The position numbers and the translations under genes were made by a program. From NCBI RefSeq assembly GCF_009829925.1, contig NZ_SNVJ01000028.1:7167-46335 (forward strand): a stretch of 39,169 nt of DNA, in the 5' to 3' direction. The notes beneath the pieces were generated by a model. The model was given only the letters and a program-made list of their open reading frames with translations. It searched no databases and was not told the DNA's origin. Positions 1-7,674 of the stretch are shown here, one piece after another. Each line of letters opens with the position of its first letter. Positions within the stretch are counted from its first letter, which is position 1. Origin of the DNA: Teichococcus coralli. Its GTDB lineage: Bacteria > Pseudomonadota > Alphaproteobacteria > Acetobacterales > Acetobacteraceae.

Positions 1-200
1 AGGAGATCGCCCGCAACATCGCCGGCACGGCGGCGGCGGCGGCGGCTGTGTCGCGCGAGACGGGGGTGGTGCGCAGCGCCTCCGAGACCAACGGCCGCGC
101 GGCCGAGCAGGTGCGCTCCGCCTCGGGCGAGCTGACGGAGACCAGCAACACGTTGCGGGGCCAGATCGAGAGCTTCCTGGCCCAGGTGCGCTCCGCCTGA
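1..200 (+). CDS. Methyl-accepting chemotaxis protein, C-terminal fragment
   Basis: Only the last 65 codons are inside the window; the gene starts upstream of base 1 and the reading frame enters at base 3. The visible peptide is a heptad-rich helix (EIARNI..., an alanine run, then SASGELTETSNTLRGQIESF) ending in a TGA at 198-200. The EIARNIAGTA start and the SxELxxxxxxLRxxIxxFL end are the usual C-terminal signalling helix of chemoreceptors, just past the CheA/CheW-binding hairpin. Receptor type, ligand domain and membrane segments cannot be judged. No CheR/CheB-tethering pentapeptide is seen at the C-terminus. The next gene is convergent and ends 18 bases away. Confidence 0.8.
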   Translation, partial: EIARNIAGTAAAAAAVSRETGVVRSASETNGRAAEQVRSASGELTETSNTLRGQIESFLAQVRSA

Positions 201-217
201 TGGGAAGGGCCGCCGCC

Positions 218-1129
218 TCAGCCCCGCAACGGGGCGAGGGGGCGGAGCAGCCTGCCGTCCAGCAGGGCGAAGCCAAGGGCGATCAGCGCCATCCCGGCCA
301 GCTGGCGCGGCAGCAGGCTCTCGCCCAGCACCAGCACGCCGAGCAGGATGGCCATGACCGGGACAAGCTGCGTCACCAGCGCGCTGTTGGTAGCGCCGGC
401 CTGGTCGAGGATGCGGAAGAACAGCGTGTAGGCGAAGCCGGTGGAGATCAGGCCCAGCGCCAGCAGGGCCAGCACAGCCTCCGGCGCGGGGGAGGGCAGG
501 CTCCAAGGCTGGTCGAGCAGCGCGACCAGCGGAAGGGCCAGCAGGGTGGAGGCGGTGGTCTGGCCTGCCGCCGCCGCGAGCGGCGGCACGCCCAGGGCGC
601 GGAAGCGCCGGCCCCAGACCGCCGCGAGGGCATAGCTGAGGCAGGCGCCCAGCCCGGCCAGGATGCCAGGCCACTCCGCGCCCTGCCGCAGCGCCGCCGG
701 CCCGGCCAGCACCGCCACGCCCGCCAGCCCGGTCAGCACGCCCAGCAGGCGGGGGCCGCTCAGCTTTTCGTCACGCGTCGCGACATGCGCCACGCAGGCG
801 GTGAAGACCGGCGTCGCGGCGTTCACCACCGAGGCGAGGCTGGAGGAGATGGACTGCTGCGCCCAGACGATCAGGCTGAAGGGCACGAGGTTGTTGAGCA
901 CCGCCATGCCGAGGCAGGCCAGCAGCACCGGCGCCCGCAGCGGCAGGCGCTGGCCGTTGAGGGCGAGCAGGCCCCAGAGCAGCGCCGACGCCAAAGCAAC
1001 CCGGCCGAGCACGATGGTGAGCGGCGGCAGGGCCTTCACCGCCACCGCCATGAAGAAGAAGCTGCAACCCCAGGCCAGGGCGAGCAGCAGCAGAAGGCCC
1101 CAGAGGCGCGGCGTCATCGTCGTGGGCAT
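218..1129 (-). CDS. EamA/DMT-family transporter
   Basis: A 303-residue inner-membrane protein with about ten hydrophobic segments arranged as two EamA repeats, the normal size and form of the drug/metabolite transporter superfamily. It opens with MPTTMTPRLWG followed at once by a membrane segment containing WGCSFFF, and the second repeat carries GLISTGFAYTLFF and ATNSALVTQLVPV, both characteristic of EamA proteins. The start at 1129 was chosen because the first transmembrane helix begins directly after it; the frame stays open far upstream, but that stretch is antisense to the CoA-transferase gene and has no membrane character. Likely an exporter of a small metabolite; the substrate cannot be read from sequence. 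It lies 53 bases downstream of the CaiB/BaiF gene on the same strand and may be co-transcribed. Confidence 0.85.
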   Translation of the reverse strand: MPTTMTPRLWGLLLLLALAWGCSFFFMAVAVKALPPLTIVLGRVALASALLWGLLALNGQRLPLRAPVLLACLGMAVLNNLVPFSLIVWAQQSISSSLASVVNAATPVFTACVAHVATRDEKLSGPRLLGVLTGLAGVAVLAGPAALRQGAEWPGILAGLGACLSYALAAVWGRRFRALGVPPLAAAAGQTTASTLLALPLVALLDQPWSLPSPAPEAVLALLALGLISTGFAYTLFFRILDQAGATNSALVTQLVPVMAILLGVLVLGESLLPRQLAGMALIALGFALLDGRLLRPLAPLRG

Positions 1130-1182
1130 GGGCTGATCCTGGCGCCTCGGACAAGGGCGCGCCCTCCGGGGATTGCGCCGGC

Positions 1183-2427
1183 TCAGCGCCGCTTTTCGAC
1201 CAGGACGCCCTCGGCCTTCAGCGCCGCGATCTCCTCCTCCGTGAAGCCGTGCTGCGCCAGCACCGCGTCGCCGTGCTGGTTGAAGGCGGGCGGCGCGGCG
1301 CGGGTGCCGCCGGGTGTGCGGGAGAGCTTGATGGGCGTGCCCAGCGCGCGGAAGCTGCCGAGTTCGGTCACCATCTCGCGGTGGGCGGTATGCGGCTCGG
1401 CCAGCGCCTCGTCCACGTTCAGCACCGGGCCGGCGGGCAGGCCGGCGGCCAGCAGGCGGTCGCAGAGGCTGTGGCCGTCCTCGGTGGAAAGGCGCTCCTC
1501 CAGGATGGCGGTCAGCGCGTCGCGGTTGGTGACGCGGTCGCCGTTGGTGCGGAAGCGCGGGTCGTCCGGCAGGCTTTCCAGGCCGAGGAAGGCGCAGAGC
1601 TTGCGGAAGGCTGGGTCGTTGCCGCAGGCGACGAAGATCTGGCAGGTCTGGGTGCGGAAGGCCGAGTAGGGCGAGATGTTCGGATGCGGGTTGCCGGTCG
1701 GCTTCGGGCGCTTGCCGTTCAGCAGGAAGTTGGCGGCATGCGGGTGCAGCAGGGCCATGCCGCAATCATGCAGCGTCATGTCCACATACTGGCCCTGGCC
1801 GGAGCGGGCGCGCTCCTGCAGCGCCATCAGGATGCCGATGGCGGAATAGAGGCCGGTGGCGAGATCGACGACCGGCGTGGCCATGCGCACCGGGCCGCTG
1901 TCCGGCGTGCCGTTGATGGACATCAGCCCCACCATCGCCTGCACGATGGCGTCGTAGCCCGGTAGGCCGCCGCGCGGGCCGGTGGCGCCGAAGCCGGAGA
2001 CGCGGCAATGCACGAGCTGCGGGAAGCGCTTGCTCAGCACCGCTTCATAGCCGAGGCCCCATTTCTCCATCGCGCCGGGCTTGAAGTTCTCGATCAGGAC
2101 GTCGGCGTCCTCCAGCAGGCGCAGCAGCACCTCGCGGCCCTGCGGCTTGCCGAGGTCGAGCGCGAGGGACCGCTTGTTGCGGTTGACGCCGATGAAGTAG
2201 CTGGCGGCCTTGCCGGATTCCTCGGGGCCGAAGGGCGGACCCCATTCGCGCACCTCGTCGCCCTGCGGCGGCTCGATCTTGATGACCTCGGCGCCATGGT
2301 CGGAGAGGATCATGGTGCAGTAGGGGCCGCCGAGCACGCGCGTCAGGTCGATCACCTTGAGGCCGGCGAGCGCGCCGGCGGAACGGGCGAGGCCGCTGCC
2401 TTCATTCGTCGGGATGGCGTCGGTCAT
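1183..2427 (-). CDS. CaiB/BaiF family (class III) CoA-transferase
   Basis: 414 residues, normal for a class III CoA-transferase subunit, a family that moves CoA between organic acids through an aspartyl-CoA mixed anhydride and works as an interlocked homodimer in the cytosol. Diagnostic stretches are the N-terminal LKVIDLTRVLGGPYC, AEVIKIEPPQGDEVR, NRNKRSLALDL and IENFKPGAMEKWGL. The likely catalytic aspartate is Asp159 in PGYDAIVQA. The start codon overlaps the stop of the upstream beta-subunit gene by 4 bases (ATGA read leftward), so translation is probably coupled. Being in one operon with a two-subunit family-I CoA-transferase-like pair suggests degradation of a carboxylic acid via its CoA ester. 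The acid is unknown; alpha-methylacyl-CoA racemases share this fold, so transferase activity is the family default rather than proven. Confidence 0.9.
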   Translation of the reverse strand: MTDAIPTNEGSGLARSAGALAGLKVIDLTRVLGGPYCTMILSDHGAEVIKIEPPQGDEVREWGPPFGPEESGKAASYFIGVNRNKRSLALDLGKPQGREVLLRLLEDADVLIENFKPGAMEKWGLGYEAVLSKRFPQLVHCRVSGFGATGPRGGLPGYDAIVQAMVGLMSINGTPDSGPVRMATPVVDLATGLYSAIGILMALQERARSGQGQYVDMTLHDCGMALLHPHAANFLLNGKRPKPTGNPHPNISPYSAFRTQTCQIFVACGNDPAFRKLCAFLGLESLPDDPRFRTNGDRVTNRDALTAILEERLSTEDGHSLCDRLLAAGLPAGPVLNVDEALAEPHTAHREMVTELGSFRALGTPIKLSRTPGGTRAAPPAFNQHGDAVLAQHGFTEEEIAALKAEGVLVEKRR

Positions 2428-3182
2428 GCGGCGGCTTTCCTTCCAAACACGCGGGCACAGAAGTCGGGGTAGGTTTCCAGCATCTCCTCGCAGACCGGGC
2501 CGCGCAGCAGGGCCAGCTCGGCGTCGCTCGGGTCGGGCGTGGCGGGGAGGCTGGCCGGCTCGTCATAGTTGAAGCCGGTGGCGGCGCGGATGCTGGCGGC
2601 GTCCTCGCCGGGATGGGCGCTTTCCAGGGCGAAGCGGGCGCGGGCGGGGTCGAAGCGGAAGATCGCCTTGCCCGTCACCAGCGCCTGCGCGGTGCCGCGG
2701 CGGAACACGCCGGGCGGCGAGACGCCGGGGGCGGAGACGTTGTCCACCTGGGGCACCAGCACGCGGGGCGAGTGCTCCTCGCGGAACAGGATGGTGCGGG
2801 GGGTCATGAAGTACATGTAGGCGCTGCCGAAGCTGCCGGGGAAGCGGACGCCCCCGGAAGCTCCGCCACCCGGCCATTGCCCGGTGCCGACGAGGTTGAG
2901 GTTGGCCTGCCCGTCGATCTGTCCGCCGCCGAGGAAGAACAGGTCGATCCGCCCCTGGCCGGTGAGGTCGAACAGCTCGCGTGTGCCCTCGGTGAAGGGG
3001 TTGCCGCTGCGCTTGTGCAGCAGGGAGAGGCGGACGTCGTGCCCCTGCTTCCTCACCAGCCAGCAGGCCGCCGCGGGAATGGGCGAGGCGGCGCCAACGG
3101 CGATGTGGCGCGCCGGCGGCGCGGTGGGGTCCAGGATCAGCCGCGCCAGGGCGGCGGCCAGGCGCTCCTCGGGCTGGATCAT
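2424..3182 (-). CDS. CoA-transferase family I, beta-subunit-like (GctB/IpdB-like)
   Basis: 252 residues, the usual length of a GctB-type subunit. Conserved blocks include VGAASPIPAAA near residues 29-39, the FFLGGGQIDGQANLNLVG core near 82-99, VRFPGSFGSAYMYF, the ILFREEHSPRVLVPQVD block and SAPGVSPPGVFR. Where glutaconate CoA-transferase GctB carries its catalytic glutamate in an ESG triplet, this protein appears to read Arg58-Ser-Gly, so the canonical nucleophile is missing. Mycobacterial IpdB, part of a ring-cleaving hydrolase with this fold, also lacks that glutamate. The gene overlaps the alpha-subunit gene (ATGA, 3179-3182) and the CaiB/BaiF gene (ATGA, 2424-2427). A transferase role is therefore less certain than the family name implies. 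Confidence 0.85.
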   Translation of the reverse strand: MIQPEERLAAALARLILDPTAPPARHIAVGAASPIPAAACWLVRKQGHDVRLSLLHKRSGNPFTEGTRELFDLTGQGRIDLFFLGGGQIDGQANLNLVGTGQWPGGGASGGVRFPGSFGSAYMYFMTPRTILFREEHSPRVLVPQVDNVSAPGVSPPGVFRRGTAQALVTGKAIFRFDPARARFALESAHPGEDAASIRAATGFNYDEPASLPATPDPSDAELALLRGPVCEEMLETYPDFCARVFGRKAAA

Positions 3183-4006
3183 GCCGCGGTCTCACGGCGC
3201 CTGCCGAACACATGCTCGTCCAGCCAGAGGTCGAAGCCCTCCTGGGTGCGGGCGGCGCGGGCGTAGGCGGCGACGGAATCGGCATCGAAGCCGTATTCGT
3301 CAAGCAAGGCCACAGGGTGGGCGCCGCGTTCGGCGATGGCCACCGCGTCGATATAGGTGGCGCTGATCGTGCCGGGGGCGAGACGCTCATCCTCCAGCAG
3401 GTTGCCCTCGTGGAGCCGTTCCACCGTCACCAGCGTGCGCTTCGCGGCATGGGCGATGGTGGCGCATTCGCGGCGGCGGCCAAGCCAGACGTTGCCGTCG
3501 CGGTCGGCCAGCACGGCGTGGAACAGGGCAAAATCCGGCGAAAGGGCGGGCAGCAGCACGATCGGGTCGGTGCCCGGCGGCGCGAAGGGGTTGTCGATGA
3601 CGCGCCAGTCCGGCCGGTGGGCCAGGATGTCGCTGCCGATGATGCCGCGGAGCGGCATGAAGGGCACCCCCTTCTCGGCGGCCTGCAGCATGGTGTGGAT
3701 GGCCGGGCAGGTGGCGTCCCGCACGGTGATGCGGCCTTCCTTCAGCGCCGCCGTGAAGCGGGGGGCGAAGCCGGCCTCGCCCAGGCTGACCGCGCTGGTC
3801 TGCACCTCCGCGACGCAGCCGGCGCCGATCAGCAGGTCGGTCGCGAAACCGGAGACCGGGACGCCGAGCAGGCGCAGGTTGCGTGCGCCGTGGCGGATCA
3901 GCGCCTTGGCAAGGGCGACCGACGGCAGGGAGTTGTCCGGCGGCAGGGCCAGCAGGGCGCCATCGGGCACCATGGCGGCCAGGGCATCGACGGATTGCGC
4001 GATCAT
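3179..4006 (-). CDS. CoA-transferase family I, alpha-subunit-like (GctA/IpdA-like)
   Basis: 275 residues with the CoA_trans fold: LPPDNSLPSVALAKAL then RNLRLLGVPVSGFATDLLIGAGCVAEVQT, which is the glycine-rich ADLLIGAG-type motif of this family, followed by a LGEAGFAPRF segment with Glu77. The start at 4006 has a strong Shine-Dalgarno (GGAGGAAC) about 7 bases upstream, and the protein begins where family members begin; the longer open frame upstream is antisense to the acetyltransferase gene. It should form a heterodimer or heterotetramer with the beta-like subunit encoded next. It is the first gene of the four-gene leftward operon, so the promoter should lie in the 96-base divergent gap before the acetyltransferase gene. 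Substrate unknown. Confidence 0.86.
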   Translation of the reverse strand: MIAQSVDALAAMVPDGALLALPPDNSLPSVALAKALIRHGARNLRLLGVPVSGFATDLLIGAGCVAEVQTSAVSLGEAGFAPRFTAALKEGRITVRDATCPAIHTMLQAAEKGVPFMPLRGIIGSDILAHRPDWRVIDNPFAPPGTDPIVLLPALSPDFALFHAVLADRDGNVWLGRRRECATIAHAAKRTLVTVERLHEGNLLEDERLAPGTISATYIDAVAIAERGAHPVALLDEYGFDADSVAAYARAARTQEGFDLWLDEHVFGRRRETAA

Positions 4007-4102
4007 GAAGCAGTTCCTCCGCGGCGCACCATAGCCCGTTCGGCCGATGGGGACAGGGGGGGTATGGCATCCGGTGCGGGCGGGGCTAGGCTGGAGCGCG
4101 TC

Positions 4103-4684
4103 ATGCCTGAACCCGTCACGCTCAACGGTCCGCGCCTTCGCCTGCGCCCCTGGCGCGAGGCGGATCGCGAGGCCCTGGCCGCGATGAACGCCGATCCGGC
4201 GGTCATGCGGCATTTTCCCGCCACGCTGAGCCGGGTCGAATCCGATGCCTTCATGGACCGCATCGCCGCGCATTTCGCCGCGCATGGCTACGGCTTCTGG
4301 GCGCTGGAGCGGCGCGAGGCACCGGGAGTGATCGGCCTTTGCGGCCTGGCCCGGCTGCCCTGGGAGACAATCCCCTGGGAAGCGCCGGCCGACCCGCCGG
4401 TGGAGATCGGGTGGCGGCTGGCGCCCGCCTTCCAGCACCAGGGCTATGCGGAAGAGGCGGCGCGCATCGCGCTGGCGCATGGCTTCGGGCCGCTCGCCCT
4501 GCGGGAGATCGTGGCCTTCACGCTGCCGGGCAACATCCGCTCCTGGGGGCTGATGGAGCGGCTGGGCATGCGCCGCGCCGGCGCCTTCGAGCACCCCCGC
4601 CTGCCGGAAGGGCATCCGATGCGGCGGCACCTTCTCTATCGGTTGCGGCGCCTGGACTGGATCGAGGCGACGCTCGGAGAATAG
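4103..4684 (+). CDS. GNAT-family N-acetyltransferase (RimJ/RimL type)
   Basis: 193 residues. It begins LNGPRLRLRPWREADREALAAMN, the standard opening of RimJ/RimL-type acetyltransferases, and contains VEIGWRLAPAFQHQGYAEEAARIAL, the acetyl-CoA-binding motif A (Q-x-x-G-x-A), then the REIVAFTLPGNIRSWGLMERLGM motif B region. The ATG at 4103 has GGAG eight bases upstream. Such enzymes acetylate protein N-termini or small amines in the cytosol; the target cannot be predicted. It is transcribed divergently from the CoA-transferase-like operon and converges on the dienelactone hydrolase gene, with a stem-loop between them. Confidence 0.88.
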   Translation: MPEPVTLNGPRLRLRPWREADREALAAMNADPAVMRHFPATLSRVESDAFMDRIAAHFAAHGYGFWALERREAPGVIGLCGLARLPWETIPWEAPADPPVEIGWRLAPAFQHQGYAEEAARIALAHGFGPLALREIVAFTLPGNIRSWGLMERLGMRRAGAFEHPRLPEGHPMRRHLLYRLRRLDWIEATLGE

Positions 4685-4717
4685 AAGGCCGGGGGAACCC
4701 GAGGGGAAAAGTTGGGC

Positions 4718-4739
4718 CTGGGGGAAATCCTTCCCCCAG
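4718..4739. terminator. Stem-loop between convergent genes
   Basis: CTGGGGGAA, a 4-base loop (ATCC) and TTCCCCCAG form a perfect 9-bp hairpin lying 33 bases after the acetyltransferase stop and 8 bases after the oppositely oriented hydrolase stop (the hydrolase gene ends at 4748). It is well placed as a bidirectional terminator. There is no long T-run on either side, so Rho-independent activity is not assured. Confidence 0.55.
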
Positions 4740-4747
4740 CCTTGTCT

Positions 4748-5446
4748 TCAGCCCAGGCAGCGCGCCAGCAGTTCGGCGGTGCGGCCGTTGGCGATGGTGG
4801 CGGCGCGGCCATCCCAGGAGTGGCCGCCCATGCGGGCGAAGGCGTGATCCACGCCGGGATAGACATGCAGCGCGACGTTGCCGTTGCCGCCCAGTTCCGC
4901 CTGCATCGTCCTGCGCGCTTCCTCCGGCACGAAGCGGTCCTTCTCCGCCACATGCATCAGCAGCGGCTTCGAGATCTTGCCCTTGTCGCCCAGGAGCTGG
5001 TCGATGCCGACGCCATAATAGGAGATGTTGCAGTCGGCGTCGGACTGGGTGGCCATCATGAAGGCCAGGCGCCCGCCGAGGCAGAAGCCCATGGTGGCGG
5101 CCTTGCCGTTGCAGCCGGGGAGGGCGCGGGCGGCGGCGAGGGCCGCCTTCAGGTCCTCGATGCCCTTGGCCTGGTCGAAGCCGTTCATCAGGGCGAAGGC
5201 GCGGTCCCATTCCTCCTTGGTGGCATCGGTGATCTGGATGCCCGGCTCCTGCCGCCAGAACAGGTCCGGGCAGAGGGCGATGAAGCCCATATCCGCCACC
5301 CAGTCGGAAAGGGCGCGCATGGCGTGGTTCACGCCAAAGATCTCCTGGATCATCACCACCGCGCCGGCAGGAACCTGCTTGGGCATGGCGAGATAGGCGC
5401 CGAAGCTGCCGCTGCCGTCGGAGGCCTGGATCGTGATTTCGGGCAT
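4748..5446 (-). CDS. Dienelactone hydrolase family protein
   Basis: 232 residues, the normal size of a dienelactone hydrolase. The family triad is visible: Cys122 in MGFCLGGR, Asp170 in VAEKDRF and His201 in PGVDHAFAR, plus the QEIFGVN motif with Glu35 that activates the cysteine. Founding members open cyclic dienelactones to maleylacetate in chloroaromatic breakdown, but most bacterial copies have unknown esterase roles. No aromatic-degradation genes sit beside it here. It reads the same way as the PHA depolymerase gene, with a 143-base gap holding a strong hairpin, so they are probably not one transcript. Confidence 0.9.
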   Translation of the reverse strand: MPEITIQASDGSGSFGAYLAMPKQVPAGAVVMIQEIFGVNHAMRALSDWVADMGFIALCPDLFWRQEPGIQITDATKEEWDRAFALMNGFDQAKGIEDLKAALAAARALPGCNGKAATMGFCLGGRLAFMMATQSDADCNISYYGVGIDQLLGDKGKISKPLLMHVAEKDRFVPEEARRTMQAELGGNGNVALHVYPGVDHAFARMGGHSWDGRAATIANGRTAELLARCLG

Positions 5447-5557
5447 TGGACCGGTTTCCTGCCTGTCGGGACTGGGGACGCGCAGGATACCGGGATGCGC
5501 CGGATGCGAAAGCGGGGGCGGTTCAGGCTTTCGCTAGGGACGATCATGGCGGACCGG

Positions 5558-5584
5558 CCGGCGGGGCGCCATCCGCCCCGCCGG
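5558..5584 (-). terminator. GC-rich stem-loop after the PHA depolymerase gene
   Basis: CCGGCGGGGCG, a 5-base loop and CGCCCCGCCGG form a perfect 11-bp hairpin starting 6 bases beyond the stop codon of the leftward depolymerase gene. It lacks a T-tract, so it may act as a pause or Rho-assisted end or as an mRNA 3' protector. Confidence 0.5.
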
Positions 5585-5589
5585 GAGGA

Positions 5590-6807
5590 TCAGTTCGCCT
5601 CCTGAATGGTCCTGCGCACCAGCGGATAGACCTCGGTGGCCCAGCGGCGGCCGCTGAACACGCCATAGTGACCCGCGCCCGCCTGCAGGTGGTTGTGGCG
5701 CATCTCGGCGGGCAGGCCGCTGCAAAGGTCAAGCGCCGCGGCGGTCTGGCCGATGCCGCAGATGTCGTCCCGCTCCCCTTCGACCGTCAGCAGACGGGTG
5801 TGGCGGATCAGCTCCGGGCGCACCGGGCGGCCGTGGTGGGTGAAGCGGCCAAGCGGCATGTCATGGCCCTGGAACACCGTCTTCACGGTTTCCAGGTAGA
5901 ACTCGGCCGGCAGGTCCATCACCGCCAGGTACTCGTCGTAGAAGCGGCGATGCGCGTCGGCCAGCTCGGAGTCGCCGCCGACCAGGTTCCGGTATTGCTC
6001 GAGATGCGCCGACACATGCCGCTTCATGTTCATGGACATGAAGGCGCTGAGCTGCAGCGCGCCGGGATAGACCTTCCGTCCGCCGCCCTTGAAGCGCCAG
6101 GGAACGGTGTCCACCAGGTTCTTCTCGAACCATTCGATATCGTGCGACTGCGCCAGCGCGTTGACCTTGGTGGGGCTGACGCGGGTGTCGATCGGCCCCG
6201 CCATCAGCACCATGCTGCGCGGCGTGGCGGGGTTCTGCGCCTCCGACATCGCAGCCACGGCCGCCAGCACCGGCACCGCGGGCTGGCAGACGGCCAGGAT
6301 GTGGCCACCGGGACCGATCTCCTCCTGGAAGCGGATCACATGATCGATGAACTCGTCCATCCCGAAGCGGCCGGCGCGGACCGGCACCTCGCGGGCGTTG
6401 GTCCAGTCGGTGATGTAGACGTCATGCTCCGGCAGCAGGACCTGCACGGTGTTGCGCAGCAGGGTGGCGAAGTGGCCGGACATGGGGGCGACCACCAGCA
6501 CCCGGGGTTGCGGCGTGCCGATATCCTTGCGGAAGTGCAGCAGGGTGCCGAAAGGCGTGGAGAAGACCTCCTCCTCCTCCACGGCGACCTCCTGGTTCTC
6601 AACCTGAACGGTGGCGCAGCCGAAGGGAGGGCGGACATGGGTGAGGCCCGAGCTGCCCAGCAGTTCAAGCATCGCGGTGAACTGCCGCACCGGATAGGTC
6701 TCCGGCCGCCCGTTGTCGAAGTGGCGCAGGATGGCGCCGGTGCCCTTCGCGAAGAGCCGGATAGGAGCCATCAGGTCCTGCTGGGCCTGATACATCTGGT
6801 ACATCAT
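5590..6807 (-). CDS. phaZ: Intracellular polyhydroxyalkanoate depolymerase
   Basis: 405 residues, matching cytosolic PHA depolymerases of the Ralstonia PhaZa1 type, which mobilise native PHB granules to 3-hydroxybutyrate. The nucleophile is the cysteine that replaces the serine of the lipase box in this family: Cys174 in LAVCQPAVPV. Asp347 or Asp348 in EGERDDIC and His380 in AGAGHYGVF complete the triad. The N-terminus MMYQMYQAQQDLMAP is family-typical (YxxYxxxxDxxxP), and no signal peptide is present, in keeping with granule attachment in the cytosol. The start could be either of the first two ATGs. The gene is alone: no PHA synthase or phasin is in view. Its promoter should lie in the AT-richer stretch just upstream (about 6850-6950). 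Confidence 0.92.
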   Translation of the reverse strand: MMYQMYQAQQDLMAPIRLFAKGTGAILRHFDNGRPETYPVRQFTAMLELLGSSGLTHVRPPFGCATVQVENQEVAVEEEEVFSTPFGTLLHFRKDIGTPQPRVLVVAPMSGHFATLLRNTVQVLLPEHDVYITDWTNAREVPVRAGRFGMDEFIDHVIRFQEEIGPGGHILAVCQPAVPVLAAVAAMSEAQNPATPRSMVLMAGPIDTRVSPTKVNALAQSHDIEWFEKNLVDTVPWRFKGGGRKVYPGALQLSAFMSMNMKRHVSAHLEQYRNLVGGDSELADAHRRFYDEYLAVMDLPAEFYLETVKTVFQGHDMPLGRFTHHGRPVRPELIRHTRLLTVEGERDDICGIGQTAAALDLCSGLPAEMRHNHLQAGAGHYGVFSGRRWATEVYPLVRRTIQEAN

Positions 6808-7674
6808 TCGCTGGAGCCTCTCCCGCGCTCAATGCCTCGCCGAACCCCTGGCCAGCATTTTTGCCGCCCCAGCAAACGGTTGCGAAATTTCATTCTTTTA
6901 CCGTGCCTGGCCACTGTCTTCGATCTTCTATGACCATTCCGTCAAGTGTGTGGCGCGTCAATGGTTGCCGGCCCGGCGCCGCACCGCGGGTCACCATGAG
7001 CGGAGCCGGGCTCCCGCCAAGCGGTTGCGGCTTCTCCCGCGACGGCTGTCTGGCTATCTGGGGGATTGCCTTCCGGGCCTGTTCTCCACCGCCGCCGCAT
7101 CCCGGGGCTTGGCGGCAAAGGCCGAACCGCGGCGGCGCGGCCCGGGCCTCCGCATGGCAGCCCTGCTGACGAGGGCCATTCCGGTTCGGGACGCCCTGGC
7201 GAATGCCGAGCACCTCCATGAAGCCCGGATGGCGCCGGAGGAACCCGCGGCGTGGGCATGGGGCCGCCCGGTCCCGGGGAGATGCATCCAAGCTTCGCAG
7301 CCCTTGGCGTTGTCACAGCCGCTGAACATAGGCGCGAGACGGCCGCCACTCAACCAGTGGTCATGATGGCAAGCCGGCGGCGCCCTGAACCCGCAGATGC
7401 GGCGCGCTCGCCTGGAACGGCGGGGCGGGCCCGGGGATGCCCGGGGCCCACCCCAGCGTCGGAGATACGAGGCGTGCCCCGGTCGCCCGTCACCTCGTTG
7501 CCTCTCAGAGGAAGCCGGCTCCCCGATGCGCCGCGCTTCCGCGCCCGCTTCCGGCTTGGCCCGGCAGGGCGGAACCGATGGCGGAGGCCGAGCAGGAGCC
7601 GCAGGTGCTCGAAGAACGGCCGCTTGCCTGCCGGAAGCCGGGTGGCGTCGCCGGCGCCAGCCCGGGAGCCGCGT
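6808..7674. other. Gene-poor 867-base stretch
   Basis: No convincing gene here. Open frames exist on both strands, but all read as proline/arginine/alanine-rich antisense noise and match no family I know. About 6850-6950 is relatively AT-rich and is the likely promoter region for the leftward PHA depolymerase gene; I could not settle on a -35/-10 pair. The remainder (about 7000-7670) is GC-rich like coding DNA but contains no recognisable protein. Near 7638-7665 is an imperfect hairpin (CCGGGTGGCG with CGCCAGCCCGG, one bulge) just downstream of the leftward glycoside-hydrolase-like gene, possibly its terminator. Confidence 0.5.

Noticed and set aside
1130..1765. Possible N-terminal extension of the DMT transporter
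   Set aside because: The extension is antisense-frame sequence of the CoA-transferase gene, has no membrane character, and a normal EamA start is present at 1129.
4007..4630. N-terminal extension of the CoA-transferase alpha-like subunit
   Set aside because: It overlaps the acetyltransferase gene on the other strand, and a strong ribosome site supports the start at 4006.
6890..7366. Several open frames of 100-140 codons on both strands
   Set aside because: All overlap one another, have noise-like composition and no good ribosome site; none resembles a known protein.
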